NCBI GenBank assembly: GCA_947525975.1
Contig: CANNVE010000011.1
Span: 24,440-88,439, forward strand
DNA from: an uncultured Muribaculaceae bacterium
GTDB lineage: Bacteria > Bacteroidota > Bacteroidia > Bacteroidales > Muribaculaceae
Direction: 5' to 3'
DNA: 64,000 bases
In this document: piece after piece, positions 29,474-37,107 of the stretch
How the letters are laid out: every line of letters starts with the position of its first letter
Numbering within the stretch: position 1 is the first letter of the stretch
Made by a program: the position numbers and the translations under genes
Notes under the pieces: generated by a model
What the model was told of the DNA's origin: nothing
Databases searched by the model: none
What the model saw: only the letters and a program-made list of their open reading frames with translations

Positions 29474-30091
29474 ATGCCCTCACTCGATAACTACATAGCT
29501 TTCAGATGCCAGAATGCAGACTGCGCGGCGCTGGTGAAGATGAAGCCTCCGCAGCCCGGCAAGGATTTCATCATCGTATGCCCGAAATGCAAGACGCGGC
29601 AAAAGTGGCAGTATGAGGGCATTGACTCCCAGTGCAAGCCTGTGGTGGTGCCAAAGGGCATAGTCAGGAGTGAGCCAAAGGCTGAGCCCAAGGTGGAGCC
29701 TGACAGGCCCACGCCAATAGGCTTTATGAGGCTGAGCCCGATCCCCGGCAGGCTTGTCAGGGTGCGCAGCGGCTTTTTCCATCGCAATGAGCTGATCAAT
29801 CTCGTGCCCGGGGAGAACACCGTGGGGCAGCGCGATGCGGCAAAGCCATCGACAGTGCAGATCGATGATAAATTCATGAGCCGGCGTTCGGTGAAGATTG
29901 ATGTATACGCCGAGCCTCGGGGATACAGATTCAAGTTCACCCTCATAAAGTCGCTTAATCCGGCGTATTTCAACGGCAAGGACATCAGGGAGGGATTTTC
30001 GAAGGAACTGGTGTTCGGAGACAGTTTCCGCATTGGCACCACAGATTTTATTTTTGAAGGCATCGACGGCAGCCGCAAGCCAATCAGGTGA
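29474..30091 (+). CDS. Zinc-ribbon and FHA-domain protein (first of a pair)
   Basis: The 205-residue cytoplasmic protein starts with a zinc ribbon (Cys12, 17, 36, 39; RCQNADC and VCPKCK). A Lys/Pro/Glu linker follows (about 60-85), then an FHA domain (about 92-197). The FHA core is altered: the glycine-arginine turn reads VGQRD and the usual SRxH reads SRRS, although the Asn (YFNGK) remains. Phosphothreonine binding may therefore be changed. It is followed after 43 bases by a longer paralogue that shares the RCQN ribbon and the MSRRSV motif. Confidence 0.82.
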   Translation: MPSLDNYIAFRCQNADCAALVKMKPPQPGKDFIIVCPKCKTRQKWQYEGIDSQCKPVVVPKGIVRSEPKAEPKVEPDRPTPIGFMRLSPIPGRLVRVRSGFFHRNELINLVPGENTVGQRDAAKPSTVQIDDKFMSRRSVKIDVYAEPRGYRFKFTLIKSLNPAYFNGKDIREGFSKELVFGDSFRIGTTDFIFEGIDGSRKPIR

Positions 30092-30134
30092 GAGGTGGGC
30101 CTCATGACAAGTATAATAGATATCATAAGAAGCA

Positions 30135-31001
30135 ATGGAAGGTCAGCAAATAGAGGTACGCACCAGATGCCAGAATGACAAATGTGGCGCGCCATTGAAA
30201 TTTAAAGTGTCTAAGTATCGTAAAGTGCAGTTAGACTGCCCTACGTGCATGCTCAAGCAGGCATTTTCAATAGATCCCGGCACAGACCCCGGCAAGCCGG
30301 CGGTCACGCCTCTTGGCCTCGTGAAATTCGGCGCGCAGCCTCAGCCTGCCCCCAAGCCACAACCGGCTCCGCAGCCTCAGCCCGCCCCCAGGCCGCAACC
30401 GGCTCCGCAGCCTCAGCCTGCCCCCAGGCCACAACCGGCTCCGCAGCCTCAGCCTGCCCCTAAGCCTCAGGAGGTGATTGAGCTTGAGGATGAATTGGTG
30501 GTTGGAAAGGAGACTATGATCTCATGCCCGCATTGCGCCGCCCAGCTTAAGATAAAGGTGCCCAAGGAGGGAAAAGGCAAGATGCAATGCGGCAAATGCA
30601 AGGGATTCATCGGCTTCAACGCCAAGAGCAAGACGGTGGTGATGCCCGGGCAGAGAAAGCCTACCCACACGAAGCGCGGACGATTGGTCAAAGTCAATGG
30701 CTTTCTCCGCAAGAACGACGTGTTCAAGCTGCGCGACGGCAAGAACGTGATAGGCAGATTTGACCATTCAAAGCAGTCAGACATAGCGATCGCAGGCGAC
30801 GGGCTTATGAGTCGCCGCTCCGTAGAGATAGAGGTGACTCCCGTCATGGGCGGATACTCATTCAGATTCACCATCCTGCAGTCGACCAATCCGGTGATAT
30901 ACAATAAGCAGGAGTGCCGCACGCCGTATTCGCGCGAGATACGCTTCGGCGATACTTTCGTGCTTGGCGAGACCACATTCAGGTTTGAGGCCGATGATTG
31001 A
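30135..31001 (+). CDS. Double zinc-ribbon FHA protein with a Pro/Gln repeat linker
   Basis: The 288-residue protein has a zinc ribbon (Cys12, 17, 35, 38), a linker of PQPAP repeats (about 68-112), a second ribbon (Cys131, 134, 152, 155) and an FHA domain (about 183-286). The FHA domain keeps IGR and IYNK, but the SRxH motif is SRRS, as in the neighbour at 29474. It looks like an expanded copy of that protein with an extra ribbon and a variable spacer. PP2C follows after 48 bases. Confidence 0.83.
   Translation: MEGQQIEVRTRCQNDKCGAPLKFKVSKYRKVQLDCPTCMLKQAFSIDPGTDPGKPAVTPLGLVKFGAQPQPAPKPQPAPQPQPAPRPQPAPQPQPAPRPQPAPQPQPAPKPQEVIELEDELVVGKETMISCPHCAAQLKIKVPKEGKGKMQCGKCKGFIGFNAKSKTVVMPGQRKPTHTKRGRLVKVNGFLRKNDVFKLRDGKNVIGRFDHSKQSDIAIAGDGLMSRRSVEIEVTPVMGGYSFRFTILQSTNPVIYNKQECRTPYSREIRFGDTFVLGETTFRFEADD
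30336..30470 (+). repeat. 36-bp coding tandem repeat (3.75 copies)
   Basis: Three near-identical 36-bp units start at 30336, 30372 and 30408, with a partial fourth from 30444. Each encodes PQPAPxPQPAPQ, so copy-number change keeps the reading frame and alters only the linker length between the two zinc ribbons. Confidence 0.88.
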
Positions 31002-31049
31002 TGGCGGTAGGCTCATGTCAATATTCGCAAACGCTGTAGCATCATCTTT

Positions 31050-31997
31050 ATGAAGATACGTATCGACCAACCCTATTCCTTCCACCAGATTGGCATGCGG
31101 GCCAATCAGGAGGATGCCCGATATCCCGACGCTGACGCTCCGAGCGCAAGCGGCGCCCCATTCTTCGCCGTGTGCGACGGCGTGGGCGGAGCTGAAGGCG
31201 GCGAATGCGCGAGCGCGGCAGTGTGCTCGGCTCTCGGGGCCTATATGGATGACCAGGATCCGGAGCTGCCATTCACGCTCGAAGACTTTCAGGAAGGGCT
31301 CACGGCAGCCTATCAGGCTTTATATGACACGATGCGGGCGAAGCATAACCGCGATATGGCCACAACGCTGACTTTCCTCTACCTGAGCGCATCCGGGGCC
31401 ACAATGGCGCACATGGGCGACAGCCGCATCTACCAGATACGCCCGGGCAAGGGCATTGTGTATCGCTCTGAGGACCACTCGCTTGTGAATGAGATGGTGC
31501 AGAGGGGTGAGATAACAGCCCAAGAGGCAGAGACCCACCCGATGCGCAATTACATCACCCGCTGCATGTGCTTCACGCCGGCTGGCGCTGAAATGCCCTA
31601 TGCCGAGGTCTGCATGACGCGCGACGTGCGCCCGGGCGACTGCTTCTTCCTCTGCTCCGACGGAGTGCTTCACTCTATAAGCGACGCCGACCTGGTGCAG
31701 CTGCTTTGCCACTCGCCCGGCTCCGACAAAGAGAAGATGGACATGATCGCCCATGAATCAGCCTCGTCGTCAGACAACAACACGGCCACGCTTGTCAGAG
31801 TGGCCGATGTGGAGCCGGAGGATTTCGAGGCGCAGGAAAGCTTGACCGACGAAGCCTTGGCGGCTTTGGCCCTGCAGCGCCTCGGAGATGACGCCAAAGG
31901 GCTCACAATCGCATACGGCATCACGCCGGTGCAGCCTCAGGCCCCGGCATCGTCGCTGGTCGATCGCCTGACCGGATTATTCAGAAAACAAAAATAA
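31050..31997 (+). CDS. PP2C-type Ser/Thr protein phosphatase
   Basis: The 315-residue protein has the metal-binding PP2C residues: RANQED (18-22), VCDGVGG with Asp43, HMGDSRIY (121-128), CSDGVLHS with Asp204 and SSDNNTA with Asp242. A C-terminal tail of about 60 residues is Ala/Gln rich. It has no membrane helix, so it is a cytoplasmic antagonist of the upstream kinase by context. It is followed by the Sel1 gene after 8 bases, which places both in one transcript. Confidence 0.9.
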   Translation: MKIRIDQPYSFHQIGMRANQEDARYPDADAPSASGAPFFAVCDGVGGAEGGECASAAVCSALGAYMDDQDPELPFTLEDFQEGLTAAYQALYDTMRAKHNRDMATTLTFLYLSASGATMAHMGDSRIYQIRPGKGIVYRSEDHSLVNEMVQRGEITAQEAETHPMRNYITRCMCFTPAGAEMPYAEVCMTRDVRPGDCFFLCSDGVLHSISDADLVQLLCHSPGSDKEKMDMIAHESASSSDNNTATLVRVADVEPEDFEAQESLTDEALAALALQRLGDDAKGLTIAYGITPVQPQAPASSLVDRLTGLFRKQK

Positions 31998-32005
31998 AAA
32001 TCTAT

Positions 32006-33562
32006 ATGGCAATGAAAAAATTTCTATTCCTTTTCGCCGCATTTCTGACATTTGCGGGCGGTGTGCAGAAGGCTAACGCGCAGCAGTCGCTGTCCCAGGC
32101 CACAGACAGCATCAAGGCTATCTACGAAGACGCCAAGAAGGGTGACTCTATGGCTCAGAATCAAGTGGGATACTGGTACTTCATAGGCCGTCACGTGCAT
32201 CAGAATTATGAAGAGGCTGTCAAATGGTGGGTGCTTTCAGGAAAGCAAGGCAACCCCTACGCGCTTGGCAATCTTGGCATCAGCTACCAGGCCGGATTTG
32301 GCGTCACGCCCGACTCTGTGAGGGCTGTAGGCCTCCTTGACCGCGCCCTTAAGGAAGGCAACACCACCTTGTTCCCTGACCTCGTGAGTCTCGCCGACAA
32401 TGGCGACACTTTCTACGCATCATACGTGGGCAGCTGCTACAAGCGCGGTCTCGGCACCAAGAAGAATCTCGGTAAAGCAGCCGTATATTACGAGAATGCC
32501 GCCGAGCATGGATCAATTTCCGCTATGTGCGAGCTGGGCATCCTCTACCGAGAGAGCAAGAAGCCGGAGAAGGCCTACGAATGGTTTGCCAAGGCTGCCA
32601 AGGCCAACAATCTGACGGGCATCTACTATTGCGGCGATATGCTTCAGAAGGGCGAGGGCGTGGCACAGGATAAGGAAAAAGGCTTCAACATGCTTCTGCG
32701 CGCCGCTGACGAGGGCTTCCCCGCAGCCCAATACGCAGTGGGGCATTCCTACAATACCGGCGACGGCACGGTGCGCAATGAGACTCTCGGCGCGCAATGG
32801 ATGCAAAAGGCCGCCAACAATGGCCTGGCGCGCGCGCAGTATGCCCTTGGCCTCGCATACGCCACAGGCAATGGCGTTGACGCCAATTTCGAGACTGCGG
32901 CCGCTTGGCTTGCCGTAGCCACACAGAAGGGATTCACCCGGCAGATGAAGGCGGCTTTCGCCGAGGGCGGCGAGCTTGCAGGCACTAACTTCGCCGTGTA
33001 TATGCGTGTGCTTAAAGCCATAGACGCTAAAGACTTTGAGGAGGCGCTAAAAGACATCAAGGTGCTCTCGAAGGCCAAGCTGCCCCAGGCCAAGACGCTC
33101 GAAGCGCTCGTGCTTCTTGATAAGGAATATAAGAAACTTAATGTGAAGAAGGGCATCAAGCTGCTGCAGGAGGGCATGAAGGCAGGAGATCCTATGGCGC
33201 AATATCTGATGGCCAAGAGATATGAGACCGGCGATGGCGTAGAGCAAGACATGACTCAGGCTGTGGGCCTTTATGAGAAGAGTTCGGAGGCCGGATATTA
33301 CCGCGCCACATGCGAGCTCGGTGACCTGTACTTCGAGGGCCGCGGAGTCACGCAGGACTACGCAAAGGCTGTAGAGTGCTATAAGTCAGTAGAGGCTCTG
33401 CTCACAGCATCGGCTGCCAAGCGCCTTGCGTCATGCTACGAAAACGGTCGCGGAGGCCTTAAGGCCGACAAGGCGATGGCTGACAAAATCTACAAGATGA
33501 AGCCGGCCGAGATCAGCAATCTCTTCCAGTTTCTGCCGGCTGCTCCCGCTGTCGTAAAATAA
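32006..33562 (+). CDS. Secreted Sel1-like repeat protein
   Basis: The 518-residue protein has a signal peptide (KKFLFLFAAFLTFAGGVQKANAQ) and many Sel1 repeats of about 36 residues, seen as A-x-x-x-L-G-x-x-Y-x-x-G-x-G-V patterns, for example LGISYQAGFGV, LGLAYATGNGV and LGDLYFEGRGV. Such solenoids bind partners. The repeats fall in two groups, separated near 310-375 by a less regular helical part. Its pairing with an exported caspase and cytoplasmic kinase circuit suggests an envelope-side partner. Confidence 0.88.
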   Translation: MAMKKFLFLFAAFLTFAGGVQKANAQQSLSQATDSIKAIYEDAKKGDSMAQNQVGYWYFIGRHVHQNYEEAVKWWVLSGKQGNPYALGNLGISYQAGFGVTPDSVRAVGLLDRALKEGNTTLFPDLVSLADNGDTFYASYVGSCYKRGLGTKKNLGKAAVYYENAAEHGSISAMCELGILYRESKKPEKAYEWFAKAAKANNLTGIYYCGDMLQKGEGVAQDKEKGFNMLLRAADEGFPAAQYAVGHSYNTGDGTVRNETLGAQWMQKAANNGLARAQYALGLAYATGNGVDANFETAAAWLAVATQKGFTRQMKAAFAEGGELAGTNFAVYMRVLKAIDAKDFEEALKDIKVLSKAKLPQAKTLEALVLLDKEYKKLNVKKGIKLLQEGMKAGDPMAQYLMAKRYETGDGVEQDMTQAVGLYEKSSEAGYYRATCELGDLYFEGRGVTQDYAKAVECYKSVEALLTASAAKRLASCYENGRGGLKADKAMADKIYKMKPAEISNLFQFLPAAPAVVK

Positions 33563-33586
33563 TCCACCGATTTCGCACAATATCGT

Positions 33587-33627
33587 CAAAGATAGCGCAT
33601 CGATACAACGCCGATGCGCTATCTTTG
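33587..33627 (+). terminator. Perfect 16-bp hairpin after the Sel1 gene
   Basis: Bases 33587-33602 pair exactly with 33612-33627 around a 9-base loop, 25 bases after the stop. The right arm ends in TATCTTTG (33620-33627), which equals a -7 promoter element, so the same bases could also serve a promoter for the next gene; no TTG was found at -33. Confidence 0.7.
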
Positions 33628-33685
33628 TAATTGCTGAGCGGAGCAGAGCTCAGCGATTAATATAAAACCCCATCAAACTGATAAT

Positions 33686-34375
33686 ATGAAAAAGGAAAGC
33701 GTGAGACAAAAGGAAGCGCGCGACAGGATGAAGCGGCAGGCGGCTCAAGTGGCCGCCACAGTAGGTTTAGCCGGCGGCGGCACAGCGATGGCCGCAAACG
33801 CCTTTGCCGGCGAAAGCGGCGATGCCGATGAGGCTGTTGACGGATGCGCCCAGGCGGGGCAGCAGCCTGCCGCAGGAGCCGCAGCCGGAGTGCCGGCGGC
33901 GCCTGCTGTTGCGCCCTTGCATGCGTCGGGTGGCGCGCAGCCCCAGCCTGCAGATGCCCCGCAGCCTTCAGCCACAGCGCCGCAAGCAGTTACGCAAGAG
34001 CAGATGGCTGCGGCAAGCGTGCCTCAGCATGAGTGCGCGGTTCAGCATGCCGATGCCGATGTAGAAGAGGTGGATGGCTTTGACATTGAAGAGGAGGCTG
34101 TAGAGATTGTGAGCGGCGGATCACAGGGCGCGACATTCACGGCGTTCAGCGCTGTGAGCGGCGTGTACACCGTGGGCAGCGTCACGATCGAAGACCCTGA
34201 CGGCACATTTGAGGAGGTGGCGTGTGACGAAGTGGAGATACAGCCCATCTACAATGCAGATATGGTGATGACCGGCGATCAGGCCTTTGAATGCGAAGCT
34301 CCCGGCATTGGAGTCGAGGATATGGATGCCTCTGGCTTCGAAGACTCGGATATCGATATCGAGACAGGCTTCTGA
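33686..34375 (+). CDS. Unrecognised protein: second glycine-zipper/acidic protein
   Basis: I do not recognise a family for this 229-residue protein. It has a basic N-terminus (1-18), a glycine/alanine hydrophobic stretch (about 22-41: VAATVGLAGGGTAMAANAFA), an Ala/Pro/Gln linker (about 50-120) and an acidic C-terminal part (120-229), ending in DSDIDIETGF. The stretch GLAGGGTAMAANAF aligns with GIGAVGGGVAGWAANSAF of the protein at 28339-29166, so the two are probably distant paralogues. It contains four Cys, unlike the first. It is the last gene of the signalling island. Confidence 0.72.
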   Translation: MKKESVRQKEARDRMKRQAAQVAATVGLAGGGTAMAANAFAGESGDADEAVDGCAQAGQQPAAGAAAGVPAAPAVAPLHASGGAQPQPADAPQPSATAPQAVTQEQMAAASVPQHECAVQHADADVEEVDGFDIEEEAVEIVSGGSQGATFTAFSAVSGVYTVGSVTIEDPDGTFEEVACDEVEIQPIYNADMVMTGDQAFECEAPGIGVEDMDASGFEDSDIDIETGF

Positions 34376-34393
34376 TCCGTAGCCTCATAAAAA

Positions 34394-34429
34394 GCGAACA
34401 AGCCGACCAAAAAAGGTCGGCTTGCTCGC
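34394..34429. terminator. Bidirectional terminator between the signalling island and the restriction cassette
   Basis: A 15-bp stem with one mismatch (34394-34408 with 34415-34429) closes on six A. In the minus direction it is followed by TTTTTATGAGG and carries a T6 loop, so it fits the restriction operon best; it also lies 18 bases after the plus-strand stop. Confidence 0.8.
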
Positions 34430-35089
34430 CTATATTATCACACCGTCATCCTTGATGCGTGTCTCCACATCAGACCAAGGCCGATTGAGATGCCATAATG
34501 TCTCACTGAACAGCCTCCACACGACATCTTTGTCTATGTCATTCCATTCATTCTTGCGTATAGATTTACGCAAAACGTATATCTGATCAATGCGTGAATA
34601 GGCCGGATCGACTGAAAAACTTACATCGTAACGTTCCGCCACGGCAATGAAACGCGCATGCGGGTTGCCGCTCTTGATCTTTTCGGCTGTGGCTATGATG
34701 CTGTCAAGCATAGTCTTGTCGATATATGTTTTCGCTTCAATGGCTACAGCCGGAATCTGTATTGACAATGGATTGCCGTTGTCGATAGATATGTTGAATG
34801 TACGGTATATGGCATAATCCTGATCTTTTGTATTGACTTCAATCATCGGTGATTTTATGAAGTCTTTGAAGTTTTTAGCCTTGAAATACAGGTTTGAATA
34901 AGCCTTAACCGAACCGCTGTTCAGCACATTGTCTTTGTCATCCGAGAGTTTTATGTCAGTCAGGTAATCTTTGAAGAGCAAGAAAAGGAACTCTTCCAAT
35001 ATCGTAGGTCTGAATTTTCCCTGTGAAGAAAACGCCTGATCGAGTTGGTTGGAGCGCATGAAGTTGTAATATTCGTTAAGGTAATTCAC
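34430..35089 (-). CDS. Type II restriction endonuclease, probable Bpu10I-like family (main part)
   Basis: The 219-residue product starts with GTG at 35089, which overlaps the stop of the 70-residue upstream frame (GTGA). A PD-(D/E)XK-like core is visible: VAIEAKTYIDKTMLD gives the ExK pair, followed by AEKIKSGNPHARFIAVAERYDV. This pattern resembles the Bpu10I/BbvCI endonucleases, whose subunits are nearer 290-300 residues. The protein is therefore probably missing an N-terminal part that the preceding frame supplies. It lies downstream of a C5 methyltransferase. Family assignment is from memory of the motif and not verified. Confidence 0.65.
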   Translation of the reverse strand: MNYLNEYYNFMRSNQLDQAFSSQGKFRPTILEEFLFLLFKDYLTDIKLSDDKDNVLNSGSVKAYSNLYFKAKNFKDFIKSPMIEVNTKDQDYAIYRTFNISIDNGNPLSIQIPAVAIEAKTYIDKTMLDSIIATAEKIKSGNPHARFIAVAERYDVSFSVDPAYSRIDQIYVLRKSIRKNEWNDIDKDVVWRLFSETLWHLNRPWSDVETRIKDDGVII

Positions 35090-35298
35090 TTTTTGAATAT
35101 CGCCTCTTGTCCATATGACGTTATCGCAAGCACATTCCTTAAATAGCCGGCATAAGCCGCAATGAGCAGACTCAAGGCGCTTTCTTGCTTCGCATTAAGC
35201 ACACCGCTATTCTTTTTTATGATATTGGAAGCGTGGCACAATTGTGGATACCGCTTTTTCGCTTCCAGTATAAAGCTGAAATCTTCAGATTGATTCAT
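35086..35298 (-). CDS. 70-residue frame: N-terminal fragment of the restriction enzyme, or a small partner
   Basis: The frame ends in IFKK followed by TGA and overlaps the next gene by four bases. The junction contains an A5 tract (minus strand TTCAAAAAGTGA). One extra A would join the two frames into one 289-residue protein, close to the size expected for a Bpu10I-type subunit. So it may be a frameshifted N-terminus, a slippage or -1 frameshift switch, a sequencing error, or a real coupled small protein. It starts 7 bases after the methyltransferase stop. Confidence 0.6.
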   Translation of the reverse strand: MNQSEDFSFILEAKKRYPQLCHASNIIKKNSGVLNAKQESALSLLIAAYAGYLRNVLAITSYGQEAIFKK

Positions 35299-35305
35299 GG
35301 CATTA

Positions 35306-37090
35306 TTAAATGTTTCTAAGGATGTCTGATACGCATTCGCCTATGGCTTTTGCCATGAGCACAGGCACGGCGTTGCCTATTTGCTGATATTGGCTCAAAC
35401 CTTTTTCCCAACTCATTTTTGTCCTCATGCCTTCAAATATGAAGTCATCAGGGAAAGACTGGAGTCTTGCTCCTTCTCTTGCTGTGAAGTTTCTGTTGAG
35501 ATGCGGATGTATGAAATTAGATTGAAATGACGCGGCTATCGTAGGAGCGGGCTGATCTCCATGCAGACGTTGATTGTTCTGACTGAACTTAACGTTTGAT
35601 TTTTCAGTCGGTGCTCCGCGTTTTACTGATCCATGCGTCTCCCAGACGTCTACAAGTGATTGTCCGGGCTTTATGGCTTCAAAGCGCGCGATGAGGCGTT
35701 TTGTGTGGTTCATTGCGATATGGTTAGTCACATATTGCATGTTTTGTCGCATCAGTGCTTGGTAGTCATTCTGTGGATCAACCGGATATTCCATCACTTC
35801 CGCGCCTTCGCAGGCATTAATCTGAGGCAGATCGCCTATCGCTTCGTCAATGGTGACGCGGTGGTCAATATCAAGGGGCTGAGGATGACAAGGCTTAAGA
35901 TTCAGGTCGTGTCGGGTGCCTATGATGATGACCCGCTCCCTGTTTTGGGGCACTCCATAATCAGATGCCATCAACACCTTGTATTCGACATCGTATCCTC
36001 CATGTTCGCCGGCATTGCGGAATGCGTCAAGAATTGTGGCCAGCACCTCGCCATTCTTCATTGAGAGGAGACCTTTGACATTCTCCATGACAAAGGCCCT
36101 GGGAGAATACCAATCTATGAATTTGACAAAGCCATAAAACAATTGGTTTCTCGGATCATCAGCCACTTTGTTTCTGCGTTTGTTGGCCAGGCTGAATCCT
36201 TGACAGGGTGGGCCTCCGACTATGATGTCAGGTGTCGCGCCATTTAGCAAAGCATCAACTTCCGCCTTTTCGATGTCTGTTATGCTTTTGCATAAAAAAG
36301 GGGTGTCGGGAAAATTGCGTCGGAATGTCTTCGCGGCATTTTCATCGATGTCAGAGGCGAAAATGGATTTTATTCCAGCCATTGAAAAGCCTTTTGTCAA
36401 ACCGCCGCATCCGGAGAATAAATCAATTGAAGTCAAAGCGTCATGAGGATATTCTACATGATTGTGCAATCTGCCAATTATTTCTTGTAATGACAATTCG
36501 CATTTCTCAAACAGATTTTCCGCACCATCGGTTTTTTTTGTTGGCTTCAAAGATTTCGGACGCATCGCTGAGATTATTTCCTTCCCGGTCAGATATAAGG
36601 GTTTGCCATCTATCCAATTAGTGCGCTCACGGTAACGGTCGAGCACCTTCTTTATGTCAATTCCCTCTATTTTGCATTCGGATGCAAGCCTGTATACAAG
36701 ATACTCGCCTTTTGGATCTGTATATCCGGCGTCTGACATCTCTTCTTGGGAATAAACGCGGCTGCCATCAACGATATAACAATAGGAAGCAGTTTCGTTT
36801 CCGAATTCATATAAGATGGCATATCGGGGATTGGCTATGTTGGGGTTTGTGTAATTTACCCATCCGTCTCTGCCCTTTCCCAATCTGACATTATATTTTC
36901 CACAGCATCCGGTTTCTGCGTTATTGTGAATCCACTCCAATTGATTCTTTTGATCATTGCGGAAACATCCAATGAGGAATATTTCGTTTTTGTGGTCTGA
37001 AACGTTAACGTGATTGTTTTTCTCCGCATTTTCCAAACCGAAATCAAATTCAAAGAAAAGATCTAATTGTTGAGTTGAGATGCTTGCCAT
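35306..37090 (-). CDS. DNA (cytosine-5-)-methyltransferase
   Basis: The 594-residue enzyme has an N-terminal region of about 210 residues of unknown fold, then the C5 motifs in order: DLFSGCGGLTKGFSMAG (I), GGPPCQGFSLANK with the catalytic Cys (IV), FVMENVKGLLS (VI), QNRERVIIIGT (VIII), and QIGNAVPVLMAKAIG (X). Its target-recognition region lies between VIII and X. It protects host DNA against the downstream endonuclease. Its DNA is clearly AT-richer than the flanks, which indicates transfer. It begins 17 bases after the stop of the upstream glycosyltransferase gene, with no visible promoter of its own. Confidence 0.92.
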   Translation of the reverse strand: MASISTQQLDLFFEFDFGLENAEKNNHVNVSDHKNEIFLIGCFRNDQKNQLEWIHNNAETGCCGKYNVRLGKGRDGWVNYTNPNIANPRYAILYEFGNETASYCYIVDGSRVYSQEEMSDAGYTDPKGEYLVYRLASECKIEGIDIKKVLDRYRERTNWIDGKPLYLTGKEIISAMRPKSLKPTKKTDGAENLFEKCELSLQEIIGRLHNHVEYPHDALTSIDLFSGCGGLTKGFSMAGIKSIFASDIDENAAKTFRRNFPDTPFLCKSITDIEKAEVDALLNGATPDIIVGGPPCQGFSLANKRRNKVADDPRNQLFYGFVKFIDWYSPRAFVMENVKGLLSMKNGEVLATILDAFRNAGEHGGYDVEYKVLMASDYGVPQNRERVIIIGTRHDLNLKPCHPQPLDIDHRVTIDEAIGDLPQINACEGAEVMEYPVDPQNDYQALMRQNMQYVTNHIAMNHTKRLIARFEAIKPGQSLVDVWETHGSVKRGAPTEKSNVKFSQNNQRLHGDQPAPTIAASFQSNFIHPHLNRNFTAREGARLQSFPDDFIFEGMRTKMSWEKGLSQYQQIGNAVPVLMAKAIGECVSDILRNI

Positions 37091-37107
37091 ATCTTGTGAT
37101 TGAAGGG

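Noticed and set aside
30336..30470. Repeats resembling a CRISPR array
   Set aside because: Units are contiguous 36-mers coding PQPAP, without spacers.
24736..33562. Kinase-PP2C-FHA trio as part of a type VI secretion system
   Set aside because: No Tss genes, Hcp, VgrG or ClpV-like genes lie in the window, so the trio is only reminiscent of T6SS regulation.
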